From Enoplolaimus lenunculus (lineage: Eukaryota > Nematoda > Enoplea > Enoplida > Thoracostomopsidae): a DNA stretch of 64,000 nt. Below the pieces are notes generated by a model. It saw only the letters and a program-made list of their open reading frames with translations. It had not been told where the DNA came from and did not search any database. Positions within the stretch are counted from its first letter, which is position 1; each line of letters opens with the position of its first letter. Location of the stretch: the NCBI GenBank assembly GCA_030248215.1, contig JASANG010001705.1, forward strand, positions 1 through 64,000, given 5' to 3'. Shown here piece by piece: positions 45,301-52,944 of this stretch. The position numbers were made by a program, and so were the translations under genes.

Positions 45301-47506
45301 TATAACACAAATGTGTCTAATATAAAAACAATTGTTTTGGTGATTTTCAAAACATATAAGTTTTAAAAATTCAAAGCTTTGTCCGCGTCCAAAATTGAAC
45401 TCTTATGATCAACCAAATTCCCTAATTTTACAACCTAAGATACGTCCAACAGTGTATAGTTTTGTGTATAATTTGCCTATGCAACCAGAATCTTTTAAAT
45501 ATATTTTATTCCAGCGGTTTGTTTCATCAAAATCATTGCCCATGTTAACTATAAGAGCCGGCGCCGTAAGCCTAAGTGTATGCATTAACCTGAATCTACT
45601 CTAAGCCCAAGTGTAAGTCTTAATATAAGCCTACTCCTAAGCCTAAGACTAAACTTACAAGGCGCTAAAGTCCATTGGTTCCTTGTCTCCAAAGTGGAAA
45701 CACTCCAACGGATCAAAAGTTAACGGTATTACAGAAACGTACAACTGTTATGGGTTTTGGAACGACGGCAACCTGAATTATTTAATCGCCAAAGAACAAC
45801 ATTCCGGTCGTAAAGCGTGTTTTGTAAGCCTTTTCTTGTATTAATTTTTTCTGTATACAAGCCAATCAGGATCAAACAGCCTCCGAATGTCGGAAAGTAA
45901 CAGAAAAAAGTAGATACTTTTGATGGATCATTGTGAATTCCGACGAGATAATTAATCAGCTCAGATGGAAAGTTAGTTATTTCGGAGTTTATAACAGTAA
46001 ACTTTAACTCACTCTGAGTTGACTTGATACTCTCCCTGAGTTGAGATGATTCCGGGGTAGTTGATTAATTAAATCAGCATGAGTTTAATTAACTCACAAT
46101 TTTGCGTTCTGATTGTCCTAACTCAAATTGAGTAATTCTGCTCATTCTGAGCTGAAATCAACTCACTGGAATTTTCTGTGATTTAGAGGTTTTCAAATTT
46201 TCTGATAATGAGTTTGATAATTTGTCGGTTCAGCTGCACTCATTGGTCAAAATCTAAAATAATTCCCTCATTAATTAACTTCCGATTACATTCATTGGTT
46301 ACTGAATTGATTCATCAGCAGCTGTCAACCAATTAAAACACGCTATTAGTATTGAGTGAAAAATAAAGTGGACTTAAAACTGATATGAACTTATAATTTT
46401 ACGAAATTCAGACATTTTGAATCTTATTCTATTAGCTAAGTAATTTTTCTATTTTAAATTTAAGGTATATTCCAAAAACGATTCTGCAATGTCACTGTCA
46501 GCGTTTTATGAACATTCATGCCGACGCGGTATTATTCCTGGATATAACGGGCATCGTATTTATAATACATCTGTTAGTCATGGTACGTTTTGTCGTCTTT
46601 TCCGTTATCCTCCAGCCCGCTATTGCCCAAAGATGGTTGGATTTTGAAATTTTTTGCATATCTTAGCTTTTCGGATTTGCTCTAATCATTGCACGCCTGC
46701 CTAAATTTACATTTTTGTAAAATTCGAGTTTTTAAGGTCTCACTCACGTTTTCCACAGTCAGACGTTTGGCTAACGAGTTATAGTCAAATAACTGGTTTC
46801 GCTGCCAACGATGTGGGACGGCGCCAAACCAGTGATTTAACCATGACTCGATAGCCAAACCTCTAACTGCAAAAATTTAACATCTTTCGACTCAGCTCCG
46901 CAAGATGCGTCAAATAACGTATAGCTTGTCAAACCGTTTGACAAAAAATGTTTTGGGTCCCGACGGGGATATCGGGACCTTAAAAATTCGAATTTTTCAA
47001 AAATGCCAATTTACGCGTGCAATGATCAAAGCACGTCATGAAAAGCTCAAATTTGCAAAAAAATTTCAAAATCAAACCTCTTTTTGGCAAACGCGGGCGT
47101 ATGGGGCGAACGGAAAATACCTCAGTTTCCAAAAATATTATCATATCTCGAACCATAAAAAGTTTAGCCAAGCACACAAACATCGCTATAGTATAGGACC
47201 AATTTTTACCAACTGTCTCAAGCAACTTCAACCGTTCAAGACATAGAATACAAAAATTAGTTCATAGAATTTCGTATTTTTATTAAAAGAAAGTTTTAAA
47301 AATTTTACTGCAAATTCCCAAATTGGGATCAGATAATCAAAAAAAATGATAAATTTTTTTAGCAAAAGTTTTTTTATGTTTCTATTTTAGAACTTTGCTC
47401 ACCATCGTACGCGTTACAAAATATTTCTGCGTCAACAAAACTGCAAAACCTAAGCGTCCATTCACTATTGTTGGTTGTACTTTGTGCTGTGTATGTATGG
47501 TCGTAG
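30266..47506 (+). CDS. Gene 2: cysteine-rich extracellular protein, DUF7044/7042/7043/7045 type, 13 exons
   Basis: Thirteen exons join in phase to about 529 residues: signal peptide (MSFLWKIQQICGWLLLLNV); CTLPRNIQGSWY and CWSCMVFYRKHKNLVQYKE (DUF7044-like); CPVPGPFDFNYT, CFASW and FRCFMYD (DUF7042-like); CKFPSFL and NYQCIRIHRHDKL with VIEIQRG (DUF7043-like); CPQRGRFVQMCG, SFGCDA, YNCYGFWNDGNLNYLIAK, ACFVYSK and CRRGIIPGYNGHRIYN (DUF7045-like). The end is a hydrophobic tail (SLLLVVLCAVYVWS) with no cytoplasmic part, as in GPI-anchored proteins. N-glycosylation sites include NYT, NTS and NLS. The family is known from invertebrates as uncharacterised secreted or surface proteins; function unknown. 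The domain names are from memory of motif order. A segment with a further cysteine pair, usual between YKE and CPVPGPF, is not found, so an exon is probably missing from my model; the 42-kb junction is also uncertain. Confidence 0.85.
30381..30548. mobile_element. MITE with a 16-bp GC-rich tandem core, in gene 2 intron 1
   Basis: GGTGACGTTATACTTGTCGC at the left and GATAGCACCACC at the right resemble the GGTGCTATACTTGTCAT family at 38,292. Four copies of CAGCGCCGGACGTCAA lie at 30,465-30,528. Confidence 0.7.
30845..31016 (+). CDS. Gene 2 exon 2 (DUF7044-like, first half)
   Basis: Acceptor TTTGTTTATTTAG, phase 1 to phase 2, donor CAA|GTTAGT. It encodes CTLPRNIQGSWYQ, a ITGKGECQ motif and YVFRSKTK. 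C..P..(I/L)QG.W is the family's opening signature. Confidence 0.85.
31045..31115. mobile_element. TTAGGC-MITE type C right-end fragment
   Basis: TTGCTTAGGTTTAGACTTAG, ATGCTTAATCTACAGTTATG and AAAAAGTAATATGTGCCAA match the right end of type C copies. It lies just inside intron 2. Confidence 0.65.
31572..31642 (+). CDS. Gene 2 exon 3 (DUF7044-like, second half)
   Basis: Acceptor TATTTTTTCAG, donor GAAA|GTAAGTG, phase 2 to phase 1. It encodes SKKTCWSCMVFYRKHKNLVQ and YKE: the CxxC, aromatic and N(V/L)xQYKE signature of the family. Confidence 0.88.
31975..33275. repeat. 42-bp AT-rich minisatellite in gene 2 intron 3
   Basis: About 30 units of TTACTTGCAATTTTTGTTAT then TTGAATTTTATTTTATGT, with variants (TTTTTTA, GTCTTTCACTTCC) and a higher-order period of several units near 32,820-33,220. 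Long frames rich in Phe, Leu and Tyr are artefacts. Confidence 0.97.
33908..35330. repeat. 19-bp minisatellite, about 75 units, in gene 2 intron 3
   Basis: The unit TACTGGTATAGGGTTCAAA is nearly identical across 1.4 kb. Occasional changes (TTCTGG, GGTCTAGG, AATGGT) are shared by separated units. The strong homogeneity suggests recent or ongoing expansion. Confidence 0.98.
35628..36197. mobile_element. AATTCGAATTTTTCAAAAAT family MITE
   Basis: GTCTCCGCCCAGCTGGCTTT, AAACGTTGGATTTTGAAAG and TTGAAAAATTCGATTTTTAA form one arm. ATCGAATTTTTCAAAAATTC, AAATCCAACCATTTTTGGGC and AACGTAGACTGAG form the other. TCAGACGTCTGGCTAACGAG sits in the loop. About 570 bp. Confidence 0.8.
36327..36501. mobile_element. 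TTAGGC-core MITE, type C
   Basis: The ends are GCCCATGTTACTTTTAACGC and GCTAAAAGTAACATTGACC. Flanks GCTGTTACA and GCGGTTACA match at 8 of 9 bases. Confidence 0.8.
36605..36843 (-). mobile_element. TTAA-flanked tRNA-like element, minus strand, 3'-truncated
   Basis: Reverse of the 10,127 copy: TTTTATGCTAGGATTCGAAC (B box, reversed), CCACCACTCAGCTATAGGAG (A box, reversed) and CAATGTGAGAAGGGGTTAA at its 5' terminus. The other terminus is lost. Confidence 0.8.
36845..37007. mobile_element. TTCCACAATATCATGCGTAC MITE
   Basis: ATGCAACTTCCACAATATCA and TGATATTGTGGAAGTTGCAT are inverted ends. ACCAGGTGACTTTTGAGG lies inside. It abuts the tRNA-like element. Confidence 0.88.
37146..37409. mobile_element. 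TTAGGC-core MITE, type B
   Basis: The ends are GGCCCATGTAAAGATCAGGG and CCCCTGTTCTTTACATTGACC, with CATTCTTACGCTTATGC and CTTAGGCTTAGG words between. Confidence 0.88.
37410..38112. other. End of gene 2 intron 3, no element seen
   Basis: I searched this stretch for the expected missing exon (phase 1 to 1 with cysteines) and found none that fits. AATTTTCAG at 37,441-37,449 and ATTGTCAG near 37,690 are acceptors without a suitable frame. Confidence 0.4.
38113..38283 (+). CDS. Gene 2 exon 4 (DUF7042-like start)
   Basis: Acceptor AACATTGCAG, donor CGAA|GTAAGG, phase 1 to 1. It encodes CPVPGPFDFNYTISFTNCAT, CAERSEIRLRYEAC and more. CP..GPF.F.Y followed by C....S and Y.AC is the family pattern. 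Confidence 0.88.
38292..38434. mobile_element. GGTGCTATACTTGTCAT hairpin MITE, 8 bp after a splice donor
   Basis: GGTGCTATACTTGTCATAA and TATGACAAGTATAGCACTACC are inverted ends, with CACCGTATGACAAG, CCGTCCATTACCGTGCGGTA and its mirror inside. About 143 bp. Confidence 0.88.
38586..38935. repeat. 28-bp GC-rich array (GGCGCC palindrome) in a MITE-like setting
   Basis: About eight copies of CACGAACGGCGCCGTACGGG then TGACGAAT at 38,681-38,920. The left side, TACTATACTTTTGATGGC and CGTCACGATGCGGTATTGTA, resembles the GGTGCTATACTTGTCAT family. Base composition is far above the surrounding GC level. Confidence 0.9.
39010..39279. mobile_element. CACGTGCAAG-family MITE, 13 bp before an exon
   Basis: CTATATACACGTGCAAGTTT and AAACTTGCACGTGTGAATAG are inverted ends, with GAGAAGTTACAGCTGCAACT and TTTGCAGCTGCAGGTACTCG next to them. 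It ends 13 bp upstream of gene 2 exon 5, so the element lies in the branch-point region. Confidence 0.88.
39293..39417 (+). CDS. Gene 2 exon 5 (DUF7042-like)
   Basis: Acceptor TTTATATTTCAG, donor TTTT|GTAAGT, phase 1 to 0. It encodes EHFACFASWTDSRIQFFSGQ and ends FDDTNFRCF. C..SW.D..(I)..(F)L.G.L and RCF are the family pattern. Confidence 0.9.
39418..40619. other. Gene 2 intron 5 with two worn MITEs
   Basis: At 39,907-40,050 a CAGGCCCGTAGCCAG-family copy (GGATCCGTAGCCAAGGAGG ... AACAAGGTGACCTGGGTACG). At 40,107-40,246 a TTAGGC-MITE (CCGATGTATCGAAGCAGGTC ... CCTGATCTTTACGTGGGTC). ATTCTCGAATGTGTATAGCA near 40,352 belongs to the dispersed word seen in the 13.6-kb array. Confidence 0.65.
40620..40728 (+). 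CDS. Gene 2 exon 6 (DUF7042-like end)
   Basis: Acceptor TTTTGCTACAG, donor CGAA|GTAAGT, phase 0 to 1. It encodes MYDMNENSGTLGISADAKCQ and WESVNQKIYFKR. With exon 5 it completes RCF(M)Y....G...(S)AD..CQ, a strong family match across a splice junction. Confidence 0.88.
40729..41972. other. Gene 2 intron 6 with three MITE copies
   Basis: CAGGCCCG-family copies lie at 40,745-40,880 (TCAGGCCAGATACAAAGTGG start) and, inverted, at 41,114-41,250 (GGCCCGTAGCCAGCTCACTT). A large type C TTAGGC-MITE lies at 41,581-41,862: ends GGCTCATGTTACTTTTAGGG and CCCTAAAAGTAACATTGGCC, flanks CGGTCTTT and AGGTCGTT matching at 6 of 8, and a tandemly repeated core. Confidence 0.8.
41973..42130 (+). CDS. Gene 2 exon 7 (DUF7043-like start), 3' end uncertain
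   Basis: Acceptor CACTTTTTACAG, phase 1 in. It reads YIPEPSCKFPSFLRTSSKSW; C.FP..L and a following W are the family start of this domain. The frame stays open to about 42,189. The donor chosen (CAATT|GTTAAG, phase 0) is only the best of several weak ones. Confidence 0.6.
42639..42783 (+). CDS. Gene 2 exon 8 (DUF7043-like end), 5' end uncertain
   Basis: Donor AACGAG|GTAAAA, phase 1. The certain part encodes NHNYQCIRIHRHDKLYADQ and VIEIQRG, the family's C(I/V)...R....VIE(I/L)..G motif. Possible 5' ends are 42,639 or 42,684 (phase 0, matching exon 7) and 42,707 (best pyrimidine tract, but phase 2, which would need another exon). Confidence 0.65.
42978..43670. mobile_element. CTGCAAAAAATGG hairpin MITE with its right half duplicated twice in tandem
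   Basis: A full hairpin lies at 42,980-43,182 (CATTGCAAAAAATGGTGAGT ... CTCACCATTTTTTGCTG). The right arm plus about 80 bp of flank (TTAAAACATGCTTGAAGATG, AGTCGTCGTAATAAATCGAG) is then repeated at about 43,266 and 43,468 with a period near 203 bp. Confidence 0.88.
44046..44202. mobile_element. CAGGCCCGTAGCCAG-family hAT-like MITE
   Basis: GGTACCGGGCCGGGCCGGGG, ACTTTGGTTGTAAGTAATCA and AGCAAGGTGAGCTGGCTACC mark a worn copy in gene 2 intron 8. Confidence 0.65.
44268..44348 (+). CDS. Gene 2 exon 9
   Basis: Acceptor CTTAATTTCAG, donor TTATTT|GTAAGA, phase 1 to 1. It encodes LLTDKLHLACTESKFDPKST and PYETLI. It joins VIEIQRG of exon 8 through a shared Gly codon and leads to CPQRGRF of exon 10, the spacing expected between the last two domains. 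Confidence 0.75.
44592..44732 (+). CDS. Gene 2 exon 10 (DUF7045-like start)
   Basis: Acceptor CCCTCGTTTTTAG, donor CGGG|GTAAGA, phase 1 to 1. It encodes CPQRGRFVQMCGIDASTLSF then GCDATHQFVVNFKCDDNYR. CP..G.(Y/F) and GC....(F)...C are the family pattern. A nearer AG (TAGTAG) would create a stop at the junction and is rejected. Confidence 0.87.
45550..45660. mobile_element. TTAGGC-MITE remnant just before exon 11
   Basis: AGAGCCGGCGCCGTAAGCCT followed by CCTAAGCC-type words. Ends are not clear. It lies in the intron about 75 bp upstream of the exon 11 acceptor. Confidence 0.5.
45735..45823 (+). CDS. Gene 2 exon 11 (DUF7045-like)
   Basis: Acceptor AACGGTATTACAG, donor TTTT|GTAAGC, phase 1 to 0. 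It encodes ETYNCYGFWNDGNLNYLIAK then EQHSGRKACF, the family's (Y)xC.G.W...G..YL(I)A....C(F). An open frame extends 5' to 45,662, but only this acceptor fits the phase of exon 10. Confidence 0.87.
45925..46190. mobile_element. ACTGTAAATTCCAGTGAG-family MITE
   Basis: Repeated AACTCA/GAGTTGA words, ending AATCAACTCACTGGAATTTTCTGTG. The left end, near AATTCCGACGAGATAATTAA, is worn. It lies in gene 2 intron 11. Confidence 0.6.
46465..46582 (+). CDS. Gene 2 exon 12 (DUF7045-like end)
   Basis: Acceptor TTAAATTTAAG, donor CATG|GTACGT, phase 0 to 1. It encodes VYSKNDSAMSLSAFYEHSCR then RGIIPGYNGHRIYNTSVSH. C(F)(V)Y....(L)S.(F)..(S)C.R...PG..G.....N is a close family match. Confidence 0.88.
46591..47116. 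mobile_element. AATTCGAATTTTTCAAAAAT family MITE
   Basis: TCCAGCCCGCTATTGCCCAA, GATGGTTGGATTTTGAAATT and ATTTTTGTAAAATTCGAGTT mirror AAAAATTCGAATTTTTCAAA, TTTCAAAATCAAACCTCTTT and GGCAAACGCGGGCGTATGGG. A 113-codon frame over the right arm is an artefact of the element. Confidence 0.82.
47391..47506 (+). CDS. Gene 2 exon 13: last cysteine and hydrophobic C-terminus
   Basis: Acceptor TTTCTATTTTAG, phase 1 in. It encodes ELCSPSYALQNISASTKLQN then LSVHSLLLVVLCAVYVWS and TAG. The final 14 or so residues are hydrophobic with no charged tail, as for a GPI-attachment signal; a single-pass anchor is possible but would have almost no cytosolic part. Confidence 0.82.
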
Positions 47507-48156
47507 CAAACTGAAAGTCTAAAGAATCTACGAATTTTATATCTGACAGTAGCAAATTTCAAACTGGATTTGATCTCGGACCTTTTTGACGGAAGACGCT
47601 TAACGTCACCGCTCGACTATAAACGCACGAAGTGTTAGCCTCAAGCGACAGGCGGGTCTTTTGAAGATTTTCACTGCGCATACGCATAATAATTACGAAA
47701 CACTGTGCATCGTGTCTTCTTATTAAGTGTACGCGGTAGGGTGCAACCGAATGTGGAAAATACCGGAGCCGCAGAGGTCGAATTGCTGCCGGAATCTAAG
47801 GCAGTCCTACAGTTGTACTCTGCTACACAGCATAATGTTGCTAACAATGTGCTGTCCTAAAGAGTTGAATGCGGAGTGGTTTTAACTAAACTCTGGGTCC
47901 TTAGGTTTTGAACCTGACGAACAACTGTAGTTGCTGATGTCAAAATTGGTGCAGAAGTAGGGCAACTCAAACGCGACCGATGTGCTGAATTTCGAACCTC
48001 ACCATCGTGTTGCTGGTTTAATTATTTTTGATCTTTTGAGGTTTATGTGGCGATCGTAAATTGACCCGTAAAAGCTGTATTGTCTTTCAAAGATGCGTTT
48101 CAACTTAAACTTATGCATGAGCCATCAGCACTCGACACAACATCATAGCTTATAGA

Positions 48157-48162
48157 AATAAA
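48157..48162 (+). terminator. First AATAAA after gene 2 stop
   Basis: Canonical hexamer about 650 bp after the TAG; a second one at 48,355. No closer match was seen, so the 3' UTR may be several hundred bases. Confidence 0.35.
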
Positions 48163-48379
48163 GGCTCAAGATTATGTTTAGGTTTTAGGCATTTACGCTT
48201 TTACAAGTGTCAGGCAAACTGAAAAATTTCTAAATAATCATAATAGCAAAATTGATTTTATCATAAGACCTGCTTTCTGTGGATCATTAACTGGAACCCA
48301 GTGTATGTTTCAATATTAAAAGACCAAAAACTTTTTGCTATTTTAAGAACTGCAAATAAAATATTTTTTACGCCATTGA

Positions 48380-48542
48380 CACTATCGGATCCAGATGGGG
48401 GACGGGGGGGTGGGGCGTACACTCGCCCCCTCCCGTCAGAAATTTTTGTGTTAAAATGGTAAGCTCCAAATCTTGCAATTTTTGCGTTTTATAACATTTG
48501 CCAGTTCCGCTTCCCGTCAAATACTTTTTGGATCCGCCGCTG
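48380..48542. mobile_element. CAGTGGCGGATCCAG-family hAT-like MITE
   Basis: CACTATCGGATCCAGATGGG and TTTTTGGATCCGCCGCTG are inverted ends. Flanks GCCATTGA and GCTATTGG match at 6 of 8. Confidence 0.8.
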
Positions 48543-48883
48543 GCTATTGGAGTTAAAGAAATGAGTCTAATGTGGTTAAAAGCGATTCGCAGGAAAAAAT
48601 AAACACATTACAATTTGAATTGGTTTCAATACGATCAATACCACAATATAAGTAAGTGGAAAAAATTTTCAAAATCGAACCTTTTTGTGACTTTCATGCC
48701 AATGATAATAAATTGAAAATATTCCATAGTTTGTATCAACAAAATACAAAATGTTCAAAGGAAAATTGCAACAAACACTCTGCTCGATATATTCAATACA
48801 CACATTAATATTCAGCGAATTAAACTTAAAAACAACAACACAAGCGTCAGAGCGTCGTAGTGGTGTGTACAATTCTAGCCTAA
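48543..48883. other. No gene seen
   Basis: Unique AT-rich sequence downstream of gene 2. An open frame on the minus strand runs into the next MITE and is not supported by splice sites. Confidence 0.4.
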
Positions 48884-48885
48884 TA

Positions 48886-49336
48886 CTGGAGTGACCCAAA
48901 TAAGAGGGGCACTGATATTTATTTGGCTTCTTTAGAAGGTACACCCCTGGTATTCGGTTACGGGCTGTTATTTATTTTTAACTCACGCTTCACCGCCCTT
49001 CGTTACTGATATCCGGTACTGCAATTAATTTCCGTTGAATTAAACTTTTATTTGTCTTGTATCAAAAGCTTGAGCGATAAAAGCTAGGTTATAGATACTT
49101 CGGAATGTACTTTCAAAATTTAAGTACGCTTTAAAGTTTCAAACTCGAATTATTTGGTCCTGGAGTCATTTATGCACTACATTTGGGGATAATTGACATT
49201 TATGTACTCTAATTATGGTTCAGGGACTCTATCCGCTTACGGACACTTGTTCAGGATACGGATTTCTATTGATTGAGACTAAAAATGGGGACCCGTCCCT
49301 CTTATTACCCTCTGTCTTTTATTCGAGTCACTGCAG
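48886..49336. mobile_element. TA-flanked 450-bp family MITE
   Basis: CTGGAGTGACCCAAATAAGA and TTATTCGAGTCACTGCAG are inverted ends. TA is present at the left; the right flank CT has diverged. TTCGTTACTGATATCCGGTA and AACGGACACTTG-like family marks lie inside, in the opposite orientation to 10,876. Confidence 0.8.
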
Positions 49337-49387
49337 CTTTAACTAAAATTCGTTACAAAATTTCTGCCGGGATTCAGTCTTTTCGGA

Positions 49388-49560
49388 TAATGAGTTGAAT
49401 CAATCAGTCTGAGTAGCGACTATCAGAACGCAAGTTTTGAGTTGATTCAACACGTTCTGACTGAATAAATTAACTTCCCAGGAATCAACTCAACTCATCA
49501 ACTCAACTCTCAGAATGAGTTTATGTTTACTGATTAATTAACTCACTGGATTTACACCAT
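49388..49560. mobile_element. ACTGTAAATTCCAGTGAG-family MITE remnant
   Basis: AGTTGATTCAACACGTTCTG, AATCAACTCAACTCATCAAC and AATTAACTCACTGGATTTAC match the right arm of the family. Confidence 0.6.
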
Positions 49561-49865
49561 CTGAAGCTTTAACATCATTCTTTGCAGGAAAATGCGATTC
49601 TTGCTCCACAGGTTATGGTTGAAATTTGGGTTACGATATTTAAATTGCATATTCAATTGACCGGATTATCGCTTGACTAGCAATTACTGCATAATGAATA
49701 ATAGCTTTGTTCATTCATTTCCACACCGCATTCGAGATTCCGAACGTTGAGTTGTAGACCATGCTCCTGCCTATTTTACACAGCTGCATTCGGGCTATCG
49801 AACGGTTTGAACCAGAGGAAACAATTGCAGCTGTGGCACTGTTTCATCTACTTTCCTTCTTCGGC

Positions 49866-50280
49866 CAATGTACTTATAGATTATGGCCGTAGCAACAGTA
49901 TAAGCATATTTCTAAGCGTAAGCCTAAAAGCTAAGCGTGATGATAAGCGTACACTGTAAATTTCAATGAGTTAATCAATTCAGCTGTCGAGTTAGTTATT
50001 TCTGAAAATATTAACTCACCATAAGTTGAGTTGATTCATTCTATTTGAGTTGACCCTGGGTTGAGTTGACCCTACGATGAGTTGACCTTGGGTGAGTTGA
50101 TTAGTTAACTCAGAATGAAGTGAATCAACTCAAAATTTTGAGTTCTGATAGTCCTAACTCAGACTGAGTGACTCAACTCATTCTGAGTTATAACCAACTT
50201 ACCTAAATTTACAGTGATTTACTTAAACATAATCTTAAGCCTAAATCCTAAGCCTAAGCAAAAAATTGTTCTAAACCATA
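49866..50280. mobile_element. TTAGGC-MITE split by an ACTGTAAATT-family MITE
   Basis: The left part CAATGTACTTATAGATTATG, CAACAGTATAAGCATATTTC and CCTAAAAGC is followed at 49,951 by CACTGTAAATTTCAATGAG. That inserted element ends CTAAATTTACAGTG at 50,216, and then CTTAAGCCTAAATCCTAAGC and AAAAATTGTTCTAAACC continue the TTAGGC-MITE. Confidence 0.75.
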
Positions 50281-50692
50281 TGATAGATATATGTGCCACT
50301 TTTAAAATACTTGCACGTGTATTAAATGTGGATTTAATAGAACACTCAAACCCAAATATAAACATTACTATTTTTACGTCCGATTCTAAATTGCTTCGCT
50401 CGCGGTATGGTAAAGCTGAGTCGGCAGATGACACAAAACTTCAAACCCGCAATTATCGAAACAGAATTACAGAAATTGCTTGAGCGCTGTTTGCATCATA
50501 CCTAAATACTTCGATAAAATCGACCATGTGTAATCCATGCATTTTTTTGACAAACACTTTATTTTACCAATTTAATTTCTTAAAAGATAAGTTTTACTTG
50601 AGTAAAATTACAGGACTGATTTCGCTAGAGATATTAAACCTTATAGCGAGTTAATGGATACTACGTAAATATTTTGTCGAGGGCCACCGTGG
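50281..50692. other. No gene seen
   Basis: Open frames on both strands of about 70-90 codons start in the MITE and have no supporting splice sites. Confidence 0.4.
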
Positions 50693-50788
50693 AAAGCTTA
50701 AGCAAAAAAGTTAATCTAAACCTTAAGCTAATATTCTATAACAGTTATGACGGAAAACGTTCCGGTTCTGTTCTATATATACATGGGC
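50693..50788. mobile_element. TTAGGC-MITE right half
   Basis: GAAAGCTTAAGCAAAAAAGT, AACAGTTATGACGGAAAACG and GTTCTGTTCTATATATACAT then GGGC match type A right ends. Confidence 0.65.
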
Positions 50789-50883
50789 TTTGTCGAGAAA
50801 CCGATTTCTGTATTGGCATTAGCAAGAATGCAGTATAATTGTGAAAAACGATTTTTGTCAACTTCAATTCAGCATAATGGCTC

Positions 50884-51281
50884 AAGGTGTAGACGGATAG
50901 TAAAAACAACGGAAACGGAAACGAATAGTGATCAAAATAACGGACACGAAAACCGGATATTGAAGTGTAAAAGTTTCAAAAATGTTTTATATTTTACCCA
51001 ACACAATTGACACCTGCATTTATATTCATCGGTTTTTAAAAATATGAAAGAGAAAATTGCGGTTGCATTGAAATTTTTAAGATTTTGAATGAATTTCATC
51101 ATTTTTATTTCGTTTCAAACAATTGCAGCATATGTGCGATGAATAATTGCAAGATAAATACGTGATCTCACAACAAATTTTGAACATAAAAATAACAGAA
51201 TTTTCGTTATTTCTATAACGGAAACAGAAACGGAACCCGATCGTTGCCGGAAACGGAAACGGATATCGGGTTACACCCTGT
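50884..51281. mobile_element. Roughly 400-bp repeat, reverse copy of 3,013-3,410
   Basis: AGGTGTAGACGGATAGTAAA at one end and CGGATATCGGGTTACACCCTG at the other, with GGAAACGGAAACG words and AACCGGATATTGAAGTG inside. Confidence 0.7.
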
Positions 51282-51529
51282 CATGAGTAGAAAAAATAAA
51301 TCAAATTTTGATATCAGACACCTTTGTATATGTTACAATGTGTTCATATGGCATCAAACCTCCTGTTCTTACCTTCAAAGTTTGCCTTAAATGTTTGTTA
51401 GCAATTGCACGCTTTTGCTGCAAACTTAAGTCTAACCTGAGCCTTAGCTTAAGGTTGAAACATGTAATGCTAAAACTTTTTTAGAAAGGGTAACTCATGG
51501 TAGGAAGCGAATCCCGCGGTTGGTTTTGC

Positions 51530-51870
51530 CTACGGATCCAGGCTGGTCCATACCAAGGTACAACCGGAGGTCTGCCTCCGCTCCGGCTCTGGCAGAAAAT
51601 CGGCCCCCCGGTTCCGGCTCCGATGGAATTTTTGCCGGAGGTTCCGGCAATTTCGGTAGTAAAATTTTGCATTAATTTTGCAAAATTTATCTGTTTAGCG
51701 GGTTTAGTTCTGGTTTTGTCACAATTTCCAGGAAAGGGTTTCTGAAATTTCGCAGAAAATTAGCGTAAAATCAAACAACTTCACAACATATTGCAAATAT
51801 TGGCTAAAATTAACTAATTAACCATCATTCCGGCTCCGGCTCCAGCGTTTTTCATCTCCGGTTGCACCCT
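51530..51870. mobile_element. GGTGCAACCGGA-ended repeat
   Basis: AAGGTACAACCGGAGGTCTG at the left and CATCTCCGGTTGCACCCTGG at the right are inverted. GCAGAAAATCGGCC, TGCCGGAGGTTCCGGCAAT and TTTCGGTAGTAAAATTTTGC are shared with the copy at 63,677. Confidence 0.75.
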
Positions 51871-52285
51871 GGTCCATACCTATATGGGGAGTATGAAAAG
51901 TTGAAATATATAATTTTAATTATATGACATTAGCTTGCCGTCAAAATATTGACGCAAAACTTGCCAACGACAATTTGTCTTCAAATATTCAAAATTTAAA
52001 TAATAACTAAGCTAATTTTCGTTGTTTCGTAAATTGAAAATTGTGTTTATTTTGAATTTCTTGCGTTCGTTTTGAAGTATAAAAATTAATTGTATATTGA
52101 AATAGAAATTTAGATCAAACTTTTGTGTTTCATCACGTTGTTATTAACAGATTTTACGTTATTAGCTTTCCAGCAGTCTTTTACAGCACTGTTGTACGCT
52201 TCATTGTCTAATGAATTTCTCTTAATCATAACGTGTAAAAGGATCTATTTCGCTGTAAAATAGTTGCCTGTCCATAACGAATATA
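51871..52285. other. No gene seen
   Basis: AT-rich unique sequence. Confidence 0.5.
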
Positions 52286-52472
52286 GCCAATATATAGAGC
52301 AGGGCCGGACCAGTATTGTAACCATATTCCTAAGTCTAAGCCTAAGCGTAAGGATGAGCCTATTCTTAAGCCTAAGTCTAAGCCTAAACCTAAGCAAAAA
52401 ATAGCCTAAAGCTTAAACTGAATCTATAACAGCCCCGCCGGAAAACGAACCGGTCCTGTTCTATACATGGGC
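52286..52472. mobile_element. TTAGGC-core MITE, type A
   Basis: The ends are GCCAATATATAGAGCAGGGC and CCTGTTCTATACATGGGCCC. AAGCGTAAGGATGAGCCTAT and CCTAAAGCTTAAACTGAAT lie inside. Confidence 0.87.
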
Positions 52473-52743
52473 CCACCGTGGTTTATTGCTGCATCAACTC
52501 GGCAACTTTTAATGATCGCATCGCGTTGCTCAGACTATAAACATAACCTAACTTCTATGTGGTGGTTCGGTGTCATAGCCATATTTCCACTTCGGAAGGG
52601 GAATTACACGCTCAATTAAAATTTCTGCCAAACCAGAATGTTGTAGGTTAATTTAACCGTCACGTATTTGCCTTATTTTTATCATCCATCCAATAATTTC
52701 AAGCCCATATGTATACTCTATACCGTCGGGTATACATCGCTGG

Positions 52744-52927
52744 GCCAATGTTACTTTAAAGGGCGTAACAACAGATTAAGCGTATAAGCCTAAGCCTAAG
52801 CGTTGCAAAAACGTGTTCCTAAGCTTAAGCCAAGCCTAAGCCTAAGCCTAAACAAAAATGTAATCCAGAATCTAAACGTACTCTTTTATAGACCCACCAG
52901 TAACCTGGACGCCCCTTAAAGTAACAT
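52744..52927. mobile_element. TTAGGC-core MITE, type C, with 8-bp target duplication
   Basis: The ends are GGCCAATGTTACTTTAAAGG and CCCTTAAAGTAACATAGGCC. CATCGCTG immediately precedes and follows the element. This is the clearest evidence that the family makes 8-bp duplications, as hAT elements do. Coordinates are accurate to about 6 bp. Confidence 0.9.
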
Positions 52928-52944
52928 AGGCCCATCGCTGTGAG

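Noticed and set aside
45662-45734. 5' extension of gene 2 exon 11
   Set aside because: It is open in frame, but its acceptors are in the wrong phase for exon 10; the acceptor before 45,735 fits phase and family motif.
46905-47246. 113-codon plus-strand frame between gene 2 exons 12 and 13
   Set aside because: It lies in an inverted-repeat MITE arm that is present in three other places.
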